From Paguma larvata (taxonomy: Eukaryota > Chordata > Mammalia > Carnivora > Viverridae), in contig CM057841.1 of assembly GCA_030068075.1 (NCBI GenBank), positions 32,901,030 through 32,965,029 on the forward strand: 64,000 nucleotides of DNA. The letters are read 5' to 3'. The notes under the pieces are model-generated. The model did not search any database. It worked only from the letters and a program-made list of their open reading frames with translations, and was not told where the DNA came from. Numbering within the stretch: the stretch's first letter is position 1; each line of letters starts with the position of its first letter. Positions 1 through 41,700 of this stretch are shown in pieces. The translations under genes and the position numbers were made by a program.

Positions 1-3000
1 CGGAAGTCAGTTACTCTCTTGGACTCAGGGCTCAGGTCTTGCAGGGTGAGGACAGGCAGACCTGGGGCTGGCGGAGCAGGTGGGGATGTGTGTCGGCTGA
101 CAGAAGGTTTCTGCCCATCCCAGCTTGCCGCTCACCTGCTCTGGCCTGACCACACCTTAGCAACGGAGGAAGCGCATTAAACTAAAATATGGGCGCTGCG
201 GCCACCAGATGGCACCAACGTGCGCTCCTCCTGCAGAGCAGAGGCTGAGGGAAGCTAGGAGGACGGGGGCTTTGTTCTCTGGACCCTTCTCAGAACCCTC
301 CACACCTCCCTGAACCAGGGGAGCGAAAAGTAGTTTTTGTCTGGATGAAAAGATCCATTTGATTTCGTACTCTTATATCTCGGGTGGATTTATTTATTCT
401 TTCTTTCATTCATTCACTGACGAGAACCCTGCCTAGTCCTAGTGCATACCGGGAAGGAGCTGGAGTATACAAAGAAGGAATAACCCTGTCATCGAGAAAC
501 TCTCAGTCTGTTAGAGGAGGCAGATGGTGTGCTGACCAGGAAACATATATTAAGCACCTGCTGCACGCTTATTTGTAGCCCACCGGTGTCGCCCTAGTGC
601 CTTCCTCCTATCCTTTCTCATTTCATCCCCCCCTCTCTATTCTGGTCACCCTATGTTAGCTGTAGATGTGTCCTCAAGGACACCCCACCTGGGGAGATCA
701 TAGAGCATCCCTGCAACAGGTGATACTTGAGCGGAGTCAGGAGGAAAACTCCAGGTCATGAGAATAGCAAAAGTGTCAGCATAGATGCATGCAGGACCAC
801 AGAGAGCACAAGTATCTGAAGAAATCTGCAGTGGAAATTTCCAAATAGAAGGGCTGCAGAGGAAGTAAAATCTAGAAGATGAGAGCCCTCCCACATTGGG
901 ATAGGGAGGTGGAACTTTTCCCAGAGGGCAATGAGGAGCCATTTAAAAAGTTTTAGATTGGAGAGGAGTGCATGTGAGTGTACTCGGGAGTCACATAGTG
1001 TATCAGGAAGTGACTGCTGTGTAACCAACCAGCCCAAAGTTTAAAAGAACAGCCATGTATTGGGCTGATGGCTCTGTGGACCACCCAGGAAGTTCCACAG
1101 ATCTGGCCGGCCTCAGCTGATCTTGACCGGGCTCACCCAAGTGTCTGCAGCTGTGGGTCAGGCTTGGCTAGCCTCTCCTGGGATGACTCCCCTCCGTGTG
1201 GTGCCTCATTCCTGGCAGGCTGGCCTGGGCTTGTTCACATGGCAGTCAGGTGGGCTCAAGAGAGTGTGTGCATACCTGCAAGGCCTCTTGAGGCACAGCA
1301 ACACTTCCGCCATATTTTATCGTCAAAGCCAGTGAAGAGGCCAGCCCAGGCTCTTAATGAGGGGAGCTGCAAAATCTGATGGCAAAGGGTGTGTATAGCA
1401 AGGTGAGAACCGGGGTAGCCATTCAGATGGATCACCCGGGGTCTATAGCACAGAGAATAAGGGCAGGGAGGCTTGTTAGGAATCTTTCACCAGCCCAGGT
1501 GGGAGGCAAAGGACAGACACTTTGCAGAGAGTGTGACGTGAGCAGAGTTTTCTGAGCACTTCTGAAGTACCCAGAACTGCATTCATTCCGTTGGCGGCTG
1601 GGGAGACGACCAGGGCCAGGAAACACCCAAACTCAGCTTGAAGTAGGAATAAGACTTGAGGAGCTCCTACCCAAGCTGCCCCTGCATGGTTAGGACTCTG
1701 GAGGCTGCAAGAGACCAGTCTGGACGCTGCCCCTGAATACGTCAGCTTGGGCAGAGTCACCACTTGTGGGGACAGGGCTGGGAGTCTCAGCCCCCTTACA
1801 GTCCTGGACCTATCCCTAAAGCAGTGTGGCTATATGGACACTGCCCACCAGAGGGCAGCAGAGACCAGCCTTTGGCATGAATCCGAAGGCCTCCAGAGAG
1901 AAGACAAGCCCAGAATACGATCTTTGAAGTGGCCTGTTTAGGAAGGAAGGATTGCTTTGTACTTACAGACGGCTAATCCCAGCTATGTCACCAGGGTGGG
2001 CTTCATAGGTGCAAGACCCATGCCTTCACTAGGGACTCTAGGTTCATGGTGACTTTAATACTCCGCAGTCGCCATCTTGAAATTCTTCCTAATTTTTAAA
2101 ATAAATATTTATTTTATTTTATTTAGTTATATTTATTTTTAGTTATTTATTCACACAGCGAATTGTGTATGTGGTCCTGTCTCACTAGCTGAGTTTTCTT
2201 GGGCCTTGTGTTAACTTCCACGGGCTTGATGGCAAGTATTGGCCTCAAAGGGTGGCTGTGAAGATTATCTGAATTAATATGAAAATTATGAAGACACATA
2301 ATATCCAAAAACTTTTAGTTACTGTTATTATTAAAGCATTCAAGGGTGTAATCATCAGATACCTGAAGGCTGATGCCCACTTTCACCTTGTAAAGGTAGT
2401 TTGTCCATCTAGTCTCAGTGCCTGGGAAGGCCTCCATCTTTTTTTTTTTTTTTTTTTTTCAACCTTCAGGAACCCGGGAACTCTCCTTTATTCACTGGCT
2501 CATGCATTCAACCATCCATCCATGCACGTGATCAGCATGCACACTGTGCAGGGCCCAGGAGACACGGAGACTTGTACAAAGAGTCCTGCCTTCCAGAACT
2601 CACGGGCCGGGTCAGTGGTTCTCAACTCCGGCTGCACACCAGCTAAACATAGGGAGCTTTAAAAAAAAATAATCCTGCTGGCCAGGACCCTCCGCCGGCC
2701 AAAGGAATGAGAATCGGGGCTGATGCCCAGTCCTGAAGCGGTCCAGGCTATAGGACGGGCTCAGACAGGGTGCTGGAAGTGATGGCCTCAGGGAGGGGCC
2801 CCAGGGGACGCTGCGTACATCGAAGAAAAATTGCAGATCTCTGGAAGGGTCAGTAAGGGCCACATGACAGGACCACAGAGTCACCACGGCCCCTCCCTCC
2901 TCCGCCACCGCAGGTACATATGTAGGCCGGCAGCTCCCCGTGGACAAGAGGGGCCCCGCATTCCGGCCCCCCCACATCCTGCTGTTGGAAGCTGTTGAGG

Positions 3001-3134
3001 CTCAGGGACAGGGGCGGAGGCACTACTACCCTGGCAGCTCCCAGCGCCAAGCCTTCCCTGCCGGAGGCACCTTCCAGACAATCGCGCCCCCCCCATTCAT
3101 CCTTCTGTCTCTGACCCCAAGACACAGACACTGA
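1..3134. other. Flank downstream of CES1, no gene seen
   Basis: No open frame here resembles a protein and no exon-like block with splice sites was recognised. It holds an AT-rich stretch near 2090-2150, a run of about 22 T at 2438-2460 and a MER5-like fossil at about 2611-2725. The rest is unassigned. Confidence 0.5.
2611..2725 (+). mobile_element. MER5-like hAT DNA transposon fragment
   Basis: It begins with the CAGTGGTTCTCAACTC terminal-repeat signature of the MER5 group and continues with a diverged GGAGCTTTAAAAA core and an AATGAGAATC-like block. It is a non-autonomous ancient mammalian repeat with no coding capacity. The right end is not clear. Confidence 0.55.
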
Positions 3135-3316
3135 CGTGGTCTCCGAGAGAACATTTATTCCCTAAATTGGCCACGATCCTCACTCCCGGGGCTCTGCCCT
3201 CCCCCACCAGCCATATTCCCAGCCTCCTCCAAGAAGATCCCTCTTTGGCTCATACACCTTCTATAGAGCACCCCAGTCTGGGCGCCCCCAGGCTCAGGGC
3301 CAGCCAGGCCACCCGT
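3135..3316 (-). other. CES1 3' untranslated region
   Basis: This lies between the stop codon at 3317-3319 and the likely cleavage region. The only canonical polyadenylation signal close to the stop on the minus strand is at 3154-3159. Downstream of it the sequence is GT-rich, as expected for a cleavage-stimulating element. The cleavage point is inferred to within about 15 bases. Confidence 0.6.
3154..3159 (-). terminator. AATAAA polyadenylation signal of CES1
   Basis: The plus strand reads TTTATT, which is AATAAA on the gene strand, about 160 nt past the stop codon. GTCAGTGTCTGTGTC-type GT-rich sequence follows some 25 nt further on. Confidence 0.65.
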
Positions 3317-32713
<29,397 letters not shown>

Positions 32714-32790
32714 CGTGGAAGGACTGCAGCTCCGGGGCCTCGAGGTGTCCACGCCGCTTATAGACGCTGGGCAGGCCCCGCCCCCTTGTC
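32714..32790 (-). promoter_or_regulatory. CES1 core promoter: TATA-like box and GC box
   Basis: Just upstream of the exon 1 ATG on the minus strand is CTATAAGC (TATAAG at 32757-32762). About 15 nt further up is GGGGGCGGGGCC, a GC/Sp1-type box at 32774-32785. A TATA element there predicts initiation near 32730, giving a 5' UTR of roughly 15-25 nt. The start site is inferred, not seen. Confidence 0.6.
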
Positions 32791-33929
32791 CCACTCCTGC
32801 CCCCACGGCTGTGTGGCTCAGCAGGTGGCAGGGCCTCTAAGCCACGCCCGCCCAGTTTACCTTCTTTCATCCCAGCAGCCAGGACAGCTCTCTGATTACA
32901 GATGGCCAAGGACTTGGCCGCCAGCCTGTTATGTAAGGGGTTTCTGCCTCGCAGGACTCTAACCTCAGCGTGCTGCGAATTTCCCAAGCAGGCACGGGCC
33001 TCCACACTGCTCAGCTCAGGACCTCGGGACAAATCTCTTAGCTGCCTGCGCTTCTTTCCTATGGAGGTCTATGCTCTCAAGTTTGGAAGCACCTTAAATT
33101 TGTCCAGTTGCCCTTCTGATGTCTAAATTAACTTTGCAATATTCTCTCCAAGCGACTCAGCCCCCTAACACACAATCTCCAGGGCGAGGGAACTCACTCC
33201 ATCTCCAGGCAGGAATCTTTGGGCAGAATGCTCTTACCACAAGTGAACTCTTCCTCTCCCTAGGCCCTGGCTCTAATCACCCACCCATGCTTCCTTCCAT
33301 TTATTCATTATTCCACTTATTCATTCATTCTCCTTTTACCAAAATCCTGGTGCTGTGCTAGGTGATATGGATACAGAGAATGTTTCTTCTCAAGGAGCTC
33401 AGCATGGAGTAGATAAGACACGTGGTGTCAGGGTCGGAGGAGGGGAGTGGATTACTGCCCATGGTGAAAGCACCACAACAGGGGATACAAAGTGTCCTGA
33501 ATCTACCTGGGAAGCTGTCATGTATCTATTGGGGACACAAGTTAGACGCTCAATGCCTCTTTCATAGAATTATTAAATGTTCCACGAAGGGGAATTCGTT
33601 AAATACGGTCTGGTACAGCTGGCTAAGGAAATACTATGCATTCACTGAAGCTAGTGATGCACAGCCCTTTTACCGACGAGGACAGACAGTCATGATCTAC
33701 TGTGAAGGGGGCAAAACCAGGTAATCAAAAACCTGTGGCTGCTTTAGGACATAATTGAGGAGTTGCTCAGAAATCAAACAGAACCCTCCTACAAAGGCGT
33801 GTCTCTAGTTCCCTATCTTTGGACATGTAAGAATTGGAGGAAAAGAAATGTGGCTTTGGAAAAGTCTAGGGCCATCTTGCTCCATGCAGGTTCAAGATCA
33901 ACCATCCAACAGAGAAGAAGAAAAAAAAG

Positions 33930-34500
33930 AAATTAAACAGAGTTACCATACCCCCAGCGATTCCACTCCTAGGTATATACCCAAGATCATTGAAAACCTA
34001 TCCATACAAAATGAGAGACACAAACAGAAGCACTATTCATAATACTCCAAGTGGGAACAATCCAAGTGACCATCAACTGATGGATGGACGAACCAAGTCT
34101 GATCTCTCCATACAATGGAATATTATTCAGCCACGAAAAGAAAGAAAGCACGAGATTCTGCTGCAACAATGGACGAGCCTGGACGGCAGTGCACTGATGA
34201 GAGAAGCCGGCCACAAAAGGCCATGTGCTATAGGATTCTATTTACAGGAAAAGACCAGAAGAAGCGAAACCACTGAGACAAAAAGTAGATTAGAGGTTGC
34301 TAGAGGCAGAGGAGGGAGGGCATGAGGAATGACTCCCTGGTTTCTTTAGGTAGGAGGTTTCTTTGTGGAGTGACAAAATGTCCTGGGTTTAGATGGGGGG
34401 GATCGGGACACAACTCTGTGAATATACTGAAAGAACACTGAACTTCATACTTTGTATGGTATATGAATTCTATTTCAATAATAATATCCCATTTTAGTAA
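33930..34500 (+). mobile_element. L1M 3' end, sense orientation
   Basis: GATTCCACTCCTAGGTATAT, CAAGTGACCATCAACTGATG and ACAATGGAATATTATTCAGC are diagnostic of L1 ORF2 3' sequence, followed by a 3' UTR-like stretch ending TTTCAATAATAA. No intact frame. Confidence 0.85.
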
Positions 34501-35647
34501 AAACAGATCTTTGCACAGGAAACGTTCTGGAAGGTTATATACCTAACTTGTATCACCACAGCCACTTTCCTGGCTGCAGTATTGTGTTTTTAATTCATAT
34601 TCTCCACTTCTATTCTTTCAGGCCTCCGTTCGACAGAGATTTAGGGCTAGCTCCCTGTGTGGCAAGCAGGGTGCTGACCGTTTCGTGTGCAGCACCTCAC
34701 TTCGTTCTCAAAATTAGCCCCGTGAGCTGCCACCGTGATCTCCCGGGGCTCAGCGTGGGCAAGGAGCATCAAGTATGGGAAGAGAGGGGGGCCGGACAGC
34801 AGCCGCTCCGTGTTACAGCCCGCGCTCTTTAACCACTCCGCTGTGGTGGCGAGACCTTGCTGACAGACTGACTTTGTCGGTGCCCTAAGCACATGCCCGA
34901 CTCGCCTGCGGGTGAGCTCCTGAAGCTTAGGTCTCCCAGAAACTTCTCCACCTCCACCCTTCAAAGCGTCCATGCCTCCCTGCTGACCCCTCCCGGACTC
35001 TCAGGCTGGTCGGAAGGATGGGTGGAAACAGGTCCTTGGGACAGGTGGTCTGGCAGCAGAGGTGTTTGCTGCTGGCTCAGACTTGCTGCTGAGATCTCGC
35101 CGTCCAGCCTTGAACTGGAGGCATGAGATGTCAACGAACAGGAAACGGATGTCGAGCACAGTTGTCTTCGGGCTGGTGCCGTGAAGAGGCAGATATGCCT
35201 TCTCTATGCTGACACTATTTTTCCAGTGTCATCTGGCAAGTCTGCCCTTGTCCAGGCCAGACCAGTATTGACATTGAGAAAACTGGGCAACCAGCAGCCA
35301 CAAAGCTCATGGGTTCTTGGCCAAGGCCATAGGTGACAGCTGAAAGGAAGTTTCTGGACACCCAAATTCGAAAAAAGATGTTACTTTGCACCCGCTCCCA
35401 TTGCTGTTGCAGGCCAGTGTGGGGGGCTCTGTGACAGGGGTGAGGGCTTTGGGACACCAAGCGTCAGTCCCCAGAGGTGATTGCTTCTGTGAAGACTGAC
35501 CCAGGCTGAGGTTCCTCCGTTTCATCCAGGAGAAGGATATGAGTCACAGAGACCACCTTAGGAGAGAAGACCTTGTCTCTGTCCACATGGGACAATCTGG
35601 GTTGTCTCCCTAACCGGACACTCAGCCTCATTCTAATCAGTTGGCAC

Positions 35648-35845
35648 AACACACACACACACACACATGCACACACCACACACACAGGCACACATGCACA
35701 CATGCACACACCACACACACAGAGACACACACACACACACACCACACACACACAGCCACACACACACACACACAGTCACACACACACACACAGTCACACA
35801 CACACACACAGTCACACACACACACTGCCACACACACACACACAA
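35648..35845 (+). repeat. Large compound CA microsatellite
   Basis: About 200 bp of CA broken by TG, CC, GG and GT interruptions, including four spaced CACAGTCACACA-type units. Open frames in both strands here (His/Thr, Cys/Val) are artefacts. Confidence 0.95.
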
Positions 35846-36776
35846 ACCCCAGTTAAGGCATAATCATTATGCCTTTTGACCTGGGCAGCTGGCCTTCGCA
35901 ATCTGGGAACACGGCCTTGGTTCTTAGCCTAAAAACATTCTAGGATGCTGTCTTGGCGAAAATAAAAGAATTATTCTCCTAATCCCACTTAATCAGATGC
36001 CTGCTTGTGACATTAGCCAATTCTACAAACAGAGGCAGCCACTCCCAGACTTCGCCGTGTCTGGCCGCGGCCTGGAAGCCCGTTTCTGGCTCATGATGAC
36101 TCTGCACAAGGGAGGCTGGCGTTTACGAAGCCTCGCGCCAGGTCTCAGTTTTGCTTAACACTTATGACCGCCCCGCATCACCTTAGCTCTGCAAATAAGA
36201 CAGCTCTTCTCATTTCAGCAGCAACTGACTAGGATTATTGCTTTTCCTTTGGGAAATTACCTAAGGCTTCTCTCATGGAGCGAGACGGTCTAAAGAGTAA
36301 AATCTTAGAAACTGGCCTTAACTCTCAAGCATTTAGGCAGATCTTAGGAGAGAAGACACCACTGAGGCCTCCAAATTATCTCCCCCCACACGCTTCTCTA
36401 TCAAATGACTCAACAGGCATCTGGAGAGCGCCTCCTGGAACGAGCACCAGAAGAAACACGAGCAATGTCCTAGGATTGGCTGAGGCAGAGCGCCTGCGGG
36501 AAGTTTTGGCCTGGGGGTGTGTTCTGGCAGCCAGTGCTCCGCTCTCCATGGACGTAAGGGGTCATCCCATAAGGCACAAACAGCTGGCCTTCATGCCATC
36601 TCCATCAGGGAATGTGTGGGACTGCCTAGTTTAGGTGCTGCTGAGTAAGAACTTCTTGAGGGCAGGGTAAGCTAAGGTAGCAAACAGTCCTAGAATTTCA
36701 GTGGCTTATTTCAGGTTTATGTAAAGAAACGTAGTGCTGTTTAGGTCAACAGGTGGCTGTCCTCCAGTGATGTAAC

Positions 36777-36995
36777 CGGCGGGTCAGCAAAGTTTTTCTG
36801 TAAAGGGCCAGGTACTAAACACTTCCGGCTTTGTGGGTCATGTGGCCCCTGTGGCAACTATTCAATCTGCCGTGGTAGCAAACACAGCCATAGATAATAC
36901 CTAGGCAAATGGGCATGGTTGTGCTAATAAAACTTTATTTAAAAAACAGGTGGCCGGCTAGATTCGGCTCGTGGGCCGTAGTTTGCTAACTCCTG
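36777..36995 (+). mobile_element. hAT-type non-autonomous DNA transposon fossil
   Basis: It begins with GGGTCAGCAAAGTTTTTCTG and ends with GCCGTAGTTTGCTAACTCCTG, which are imperfect inverted ends. The internal TGTAAAGGGCCAG and AATAAAACTTTATTT phrases are those of a common mammalian MER element. An 8-bp duplication is not clear. Confidence 0.7.
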
Positions 36996-37354
36996 ATCTA
37001 GAACACGGCAGCTTTGCCAACTTTAATTCATAGTTTTTAATGTTGTCGTGGGTGCCAATTCCAGGCAGCTCGTATGAGGACAAGCGCAGAGGAGTGAACA
37101 CGGTGGCTGGGCCAGGCCTGAATGTGGCATACCTCACTGTCACTCACATTCCATGGGAAAGCATTTAGCCAAATAGTCAATCTGATTGCACGGAAGTCTA
37201 GGAAAAATGGTCTGGTTGTGGGCCAAAGGAGGTCGGACAGATTTTAGTGGTAATTCCTGCCACAGATAATCATATCCACTAAATTCCAGATTTGGTATTA
37301 GAGATTTTTTCTAATATATAGCAAAATAAATACATAACCATTACATAATGCTTT

Positions 37355-37558
37355 GGGGGTGCCTGGGTGGCTCAGTCAATTAAGCGGCCGACTTTGGCTC
37401 AAGTCATGATCTCACGGTCTGTGAGTTCAAGCTCCACTTTGGGCTCTGTGCTGACGGCTCGGAGCCTGGAGCCTGCTTTGGATTTTGTGTCTCCCTCTCT
37501 CTCTGCCCAACCCCACTTGCACTCTGTCTCTCAAAAATTAATAAACATTAAAAAATTT
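37355..37558 (+). mobile_element. Carnivore SINE
   Basis: Head GGGTGCCTGGGTGGCTCAGT, a complete body and tail TCAAAAATTAATAAACATT. Flanked by ATAATGCTTT duplications (ACATAATGCTTT at 37343 and TATAATGCTTT at 37560). Confidence 0.92.
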
Positions 37559-38766
37559 TTATAATGCTTTCAAGTGTGTTTGTGCACCATCTAAAGTAAT
37601 CTTCCGTAACTCCAGGAACAAGTGTACTATACTTTGGTAAACCAGGAGCTTGTGTATTTCCTTTATTTAAATTCTAAATAAAAGATTGTAAACCTAGTCC
37701 CTGCTTGCTAAGGCTACGCTATAAAGGTTTCCTTCAGCCTTTTAAGAGTAAAAACGGGAAAAGGGTGAATCAGAAAGACATAAACACTGAGGCTCCAGAA
37801 ACTTAAGATTGGATTAAATTCTTCTGGAAAGGATCCAGCAAACTCAAATTATTATAGATTGTATTAAGAGACATCTGGATGATGCAGTGGCCTTAAAGGA
37901 GAGAAAGGTTTTGTGTGGTTTCTTACTCTGAGCACAGTTAGAGTTTATACATAGTAACGCCCAAACCATCCATGACTTCTTCGGATTGTACGGAGCATTA
38001 ACAGGTGAGCTGGATTCGTAGGATCAGAGAAGAGAGCAGGTTATCACTGGTGCAAGGTAGATTTGGGGGCCTCTTGAGGAGGTCATTTGGGGCAGAAGGG
38101 TGAATGGAGGACAGAAGGTTTGAATGGCAAGCTAAGTAGGGCTGGCTTCACCTTGGATAACAGGAAGCCACCGAAAGTCTTTAATCCTGGGAGTGCCAAG
38201 AGAAAAAGGGTGTTTCTGAAAGTAGACTCTGGCAGAGGCAGGCAAGCCACCGGAGAGGTCAAGAGGGTTCCTCCTAAATATTCGCCGGAAGGGCAGGAGG
38301 TGAGTTCTCCTCTCCAGAGAAGGCTAAGTTCTCTGCATGCCTGAGAAAGCTTGCCCTTTGGTCTCCCACAGGCCTCAGCAAGAATAATGACATTAAGCTT
38401 CTTCAAAATGCTGGACTGCACAATGATTTGCCCAAATCTCAGGATCTACCAAGGCCGGCCCTCAGCTCTCACTTTAGAAGGTCCAGGGGGGCCATGAAAT
38501 CTTTAGAATGCCTAGTGGGCTGGTTGGCAGCTGGGGCTGGGGAGATGTAACCCCATCCCCAAATCATTGTCTGCTCTGTGCCTACTTGTCTGTGTATGGA
38601 AGCGGGTCCGGAGCACGTCGGGGGTGAGCATGAGGATGTGGTGGAGGGAAGGATGAGTCAGTCAATCTTCTTAATTCTACCTATGTTCCAAGGGCCTTTC
38701 AAGCTACACACCTGCGAAATGTCATTTCAACATACCAATAAACACGAACATCAAGATATGAAAATT

Positions 38767-38990
38767 GGGCACCTGGGTGGCTCAGTCGGTTGAGCGTCCA
38801 ACTCTCGGATTCAGCTCAGGTCCTGATCTCGCGGTTTCATGAGTTCAAGCCCCGTGTCGGGCTCTGCACTGGCAGCATGGAGCTTGCTTGAGATTCTCTC
38901 TCTCCTTCTCTCTCTGCCCCCACTTGCACTGTCTCTGTCTCTCTCTCTCTCTAAATAAATAAATAAATAAATAAATAAACTTAAAAAAAA
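38767..38990 (+). mobile_element. Carnivore SINE with AAAT tail array
   Basis: Head GGGCACCTGGGTGGCTCAGT. The tail has become an AAAT microsatellite (38953-38980). Approximate flanking GATATGAAAATT / GACATGCAAATT duplication. Confidence 0.93.
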
Positions 38991-38994
38991 GACA

Positions 38995-39420
38995 TGCAAA
39001 TTAAAAGCAGACACTCAAATTGCCACTGTCGAACTGGCTAGGATTTCTGCCACTACTATATTAGTGGTTGTGCCAAATATTGACAAGAGTGTGGACAAAG
39101 GGGAGCCACGGTTATGGGTGATAAACTAGTACAAGCTTTATCCGGGGCAATCTGGCAAAATCCATCCAAACGCTTCAAAGGGGGGCATGGCCACGTCCTT
39201 GTCATTCTCTAACCAGGAAAAATTCTGAATGAACCCAAAGATGAAAGCATCAGATGGTTCACCTCCGCAGTACCAACAGCAGTAAAACCTGTGAAATAAT
39301 TTGAATGGTCAACTATAGTGAATGGTTAAATAATTTATCAAGTAAGTCCTACCATGGGATACTATGTGGCTGCCAAAAATGTAGACACGTATCTATTTTT
39401 AATTGTTCATTAAAAAAGGA
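38995..39420 (+). repeat. L1M remnant, sense orientation
   Basis: CAAATTGCCACTGTCGAACT, GTGTGGACAAAGGGGAGCC and GGCAATCTGGCAAAATCCAT are diverged L1 ORF2 phrases. It lies between two SINEs. Confidence 0.6.
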
Positions 39421-39427
39421 TTTTGCC

Positions 39428-39627
39428 GGGCTGCCTGGGTGGCTCAGTCGGTTAAGCATCGACTTCAGCTCAGGTCATGATCTCAGAGCGTCAGATTCTG
39501 TACTGACGGCTCGGCGCCTGGAGTCTGCTTCAGATTCTGTGTCTCCCTCTCTCTCTGTCCCTCCCCCACTCACACTCTGCCTCTCTCTCTCTCTCAAAAA
39601 TACAAACATTCAAAGATTTTTTAAATA
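39428..39627 (+). mobile_element. Carnivore SINE, internally deleted
   Basis: Head GGCTGCCTGGGTGGCTCAGT. The part between the B box and CTGTACTGACGG is shortened. Duplications GGATTTTGCC (39418) and GCATTTTGCC (39628) flank it. Confidence 0.9.
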
Positions 39628-40399
39628 GCATTTTGCCACTTCCTATTAAAGAAAGATCGGAACCTGCATTTATTTCCACTCTCTCCCCACATTCTTCTAA
39701 AAGGTCAAAAAATTAAGTCCACGAGCATGCGTACAAACAGAACGGAAGGGGGGATGACAATGACATCAGCGTTTCAGAAGTAGGAAGGTGGACAGAGGAG
39801 TGACGACCGCTTTTAGAGCAGAAAGGGAAAACCGATGCACGAGGAGGGACCCCCCCCCCACCTCCAGCTGGACAGACACACTCAAAATGTAGCAGTAGGT
39901 AAACCCTCTGGGTTTAGAGCTACTGGGTATCTGTGAAAGCGGGAGCTGCAGGTACCCGTCACTTAGGCACATGGAGGTGCAGCTGTCCCCTCTGAGATCC
40001 CCCCCAGACCAAAGTACCCACCTGTGCTCTGCCTCTGCAAGGCCCGGAACGCACTGAATCTGGGGAATCCAGTCACTCAATTACCAGAGAGCATCAAAAG
40101 AGCCCTGACGACATCCACAGAGTGTGGTTTCTGTCTGGAGATCTAAGTGTCAAAAGAAAGATGTTCCCCGAGGTTCAAGGTAATGGCTGTAGTAATGATG
40201 ACCCTTGAGGAAGCCAATGCCTGGTCACCTAACTAGTGGCCATGGAGGTGGACAAAGTTGTTCTTGCCTTCATATTACTGACTGACCGTCAGCCGCCCAC
40301 TTTTCCCATTTGAGTAACTTATTTTCGGGAACGCAATTTTGTAAATCAGTTGTTATATTATAGCACAGCTAAGCGAGGAAATACAGTAATAAGTAAGAA

Positions 40400-40800
40400 T
40401 CAAAGTGAAAGACTCCTTCGGAAAATGCCAAGTATGGACAGTATGGAGCAGCTGGAAGTTTCTTACTCTGCTGGCAGGAGAGCAAATTTGCACACCCACT
40501 TTGGGAAACTTTTTGGAGTCTATGAAAGTTGACATATGCAAGCCTGGTGACCCAGCCAAGCCACTCTTAGGTAAATAGTCAAGGGAAACACATATTCAAG
40601 GGTGTAGTCACTAAATGACCTGTCCTAAAATATTCATGGCAACTCGTTTCACAATCACTTGAAACTAGGAATTATCCAAACGCCCAACACTAGCACGGTG
40701 GATAAATTATGGCATATTCACACAAAGACTCTACAGCAGTGATAAAAAAAACTACAACCACAAGCCAACTGGATAAACGTCACACAGGAGGTGAGAACAC
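40400..40800 (+). repeat. L1M 3' remnant, sense orientation
   Basis: CTCTGCTGGCAGGAGAGCAA, ACTTTGGGAAACTTTTTGG and GTGGATAAATTATGGCATAT follow the L1M ORF2 3' order. Confidence 0.65.
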
Positions 40801-41497
40801 ACCCCCCTCCCACCTCTGCCTGTCTGTGATCTGTGGTCGGGGCCACAGGGCTGGGAGTTAGGTCTTGGGGTTGGGCAGAAAGGTCTGGAGTCTAAAGGGC
40901 CTTTGAGAGAAGAGGAGCAGCAACAGAGAGCCACCAGGGAAGGGATCCCTTTCTGTCCATCTGAGGCAGGCTCCTAGGGTGTTGATGGGAAAGTATAAAC
41001 ATTAGGAAAGGAAAAACTCTGCTGGCCCCAATCTCTGCGCTGCCTGGGAGTGAAGTCCCTGAAATTGGACTTTTCAGGCGATGGGTGGGAATTCTCCCCT
41101 TTCCGAGTGTTACAGAGAAAAGGGACGACCATAAATGGTATTGGTTTATAACTTAACTATTCTGTTTGGTTTTCCTTTCCTTCCAAGTTCTGCAGCGTCG
41201 CCTCACGCACCCCAGGAGCCTCGGAGAGGAGGAGAGCAATTTCTTTCCGCCTTTTATAATGCTGCCCTCTGCCGCACGTTAGGAAATTCACAGGCAAAGA
41301 CTGGGCTTGCCTCAGAGTTTTGTTTGAGTCGATTTGGTTTGATTTAGTGATTCAGATCCAAGATTGTTTGAAAAAAAAAATATTTTCTGTAAGAAAGTAG
41401 GTCATTTAATTTAGAATAAGAAAGTAATGAAATATATTCTGTTTTTACCTCAATGTAATCCAGATGCAGGGAGAAATTTCATTCAGTACAAGTACTC

Positions 41498-41700
41498 GGG
41501 GGGGGGGGGTGCCTGGGGGGCTCGGTTGGTTAAGCGTCCGGCTCTTGATTTAGGTCATGGTCTCACGGTTCATGGGTTTGAGCCCCACATGGGGTTCTGA
41601 GCTGACAGTGTGGATCCTGCTTGGGATCCTGTCTCCCTCTCTCTATGCCCCTCCCCTGATTGCTCTCTATCTCTCAAAATAATTTTTTTTTTCAAAAGTA
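41498..41700 (+). mobile_element. Carnivore SINE
   Basis: Begins in a run of G, then GTGCCTGGGGGGCTCGGTTG, GAGCCCCACATGGGG, and a tail with TCTCAAAATAA plus T run. Short duplication AAGTACTC flanks it (about 41490 and 41702). Confidence 0.88.

Noticed and set aside
35573..35880. Open frames of His/Thr or Cys/Val repeats
   Set aside because: They are translations of the CA/TG microsatellite, open in several frames and both strands.
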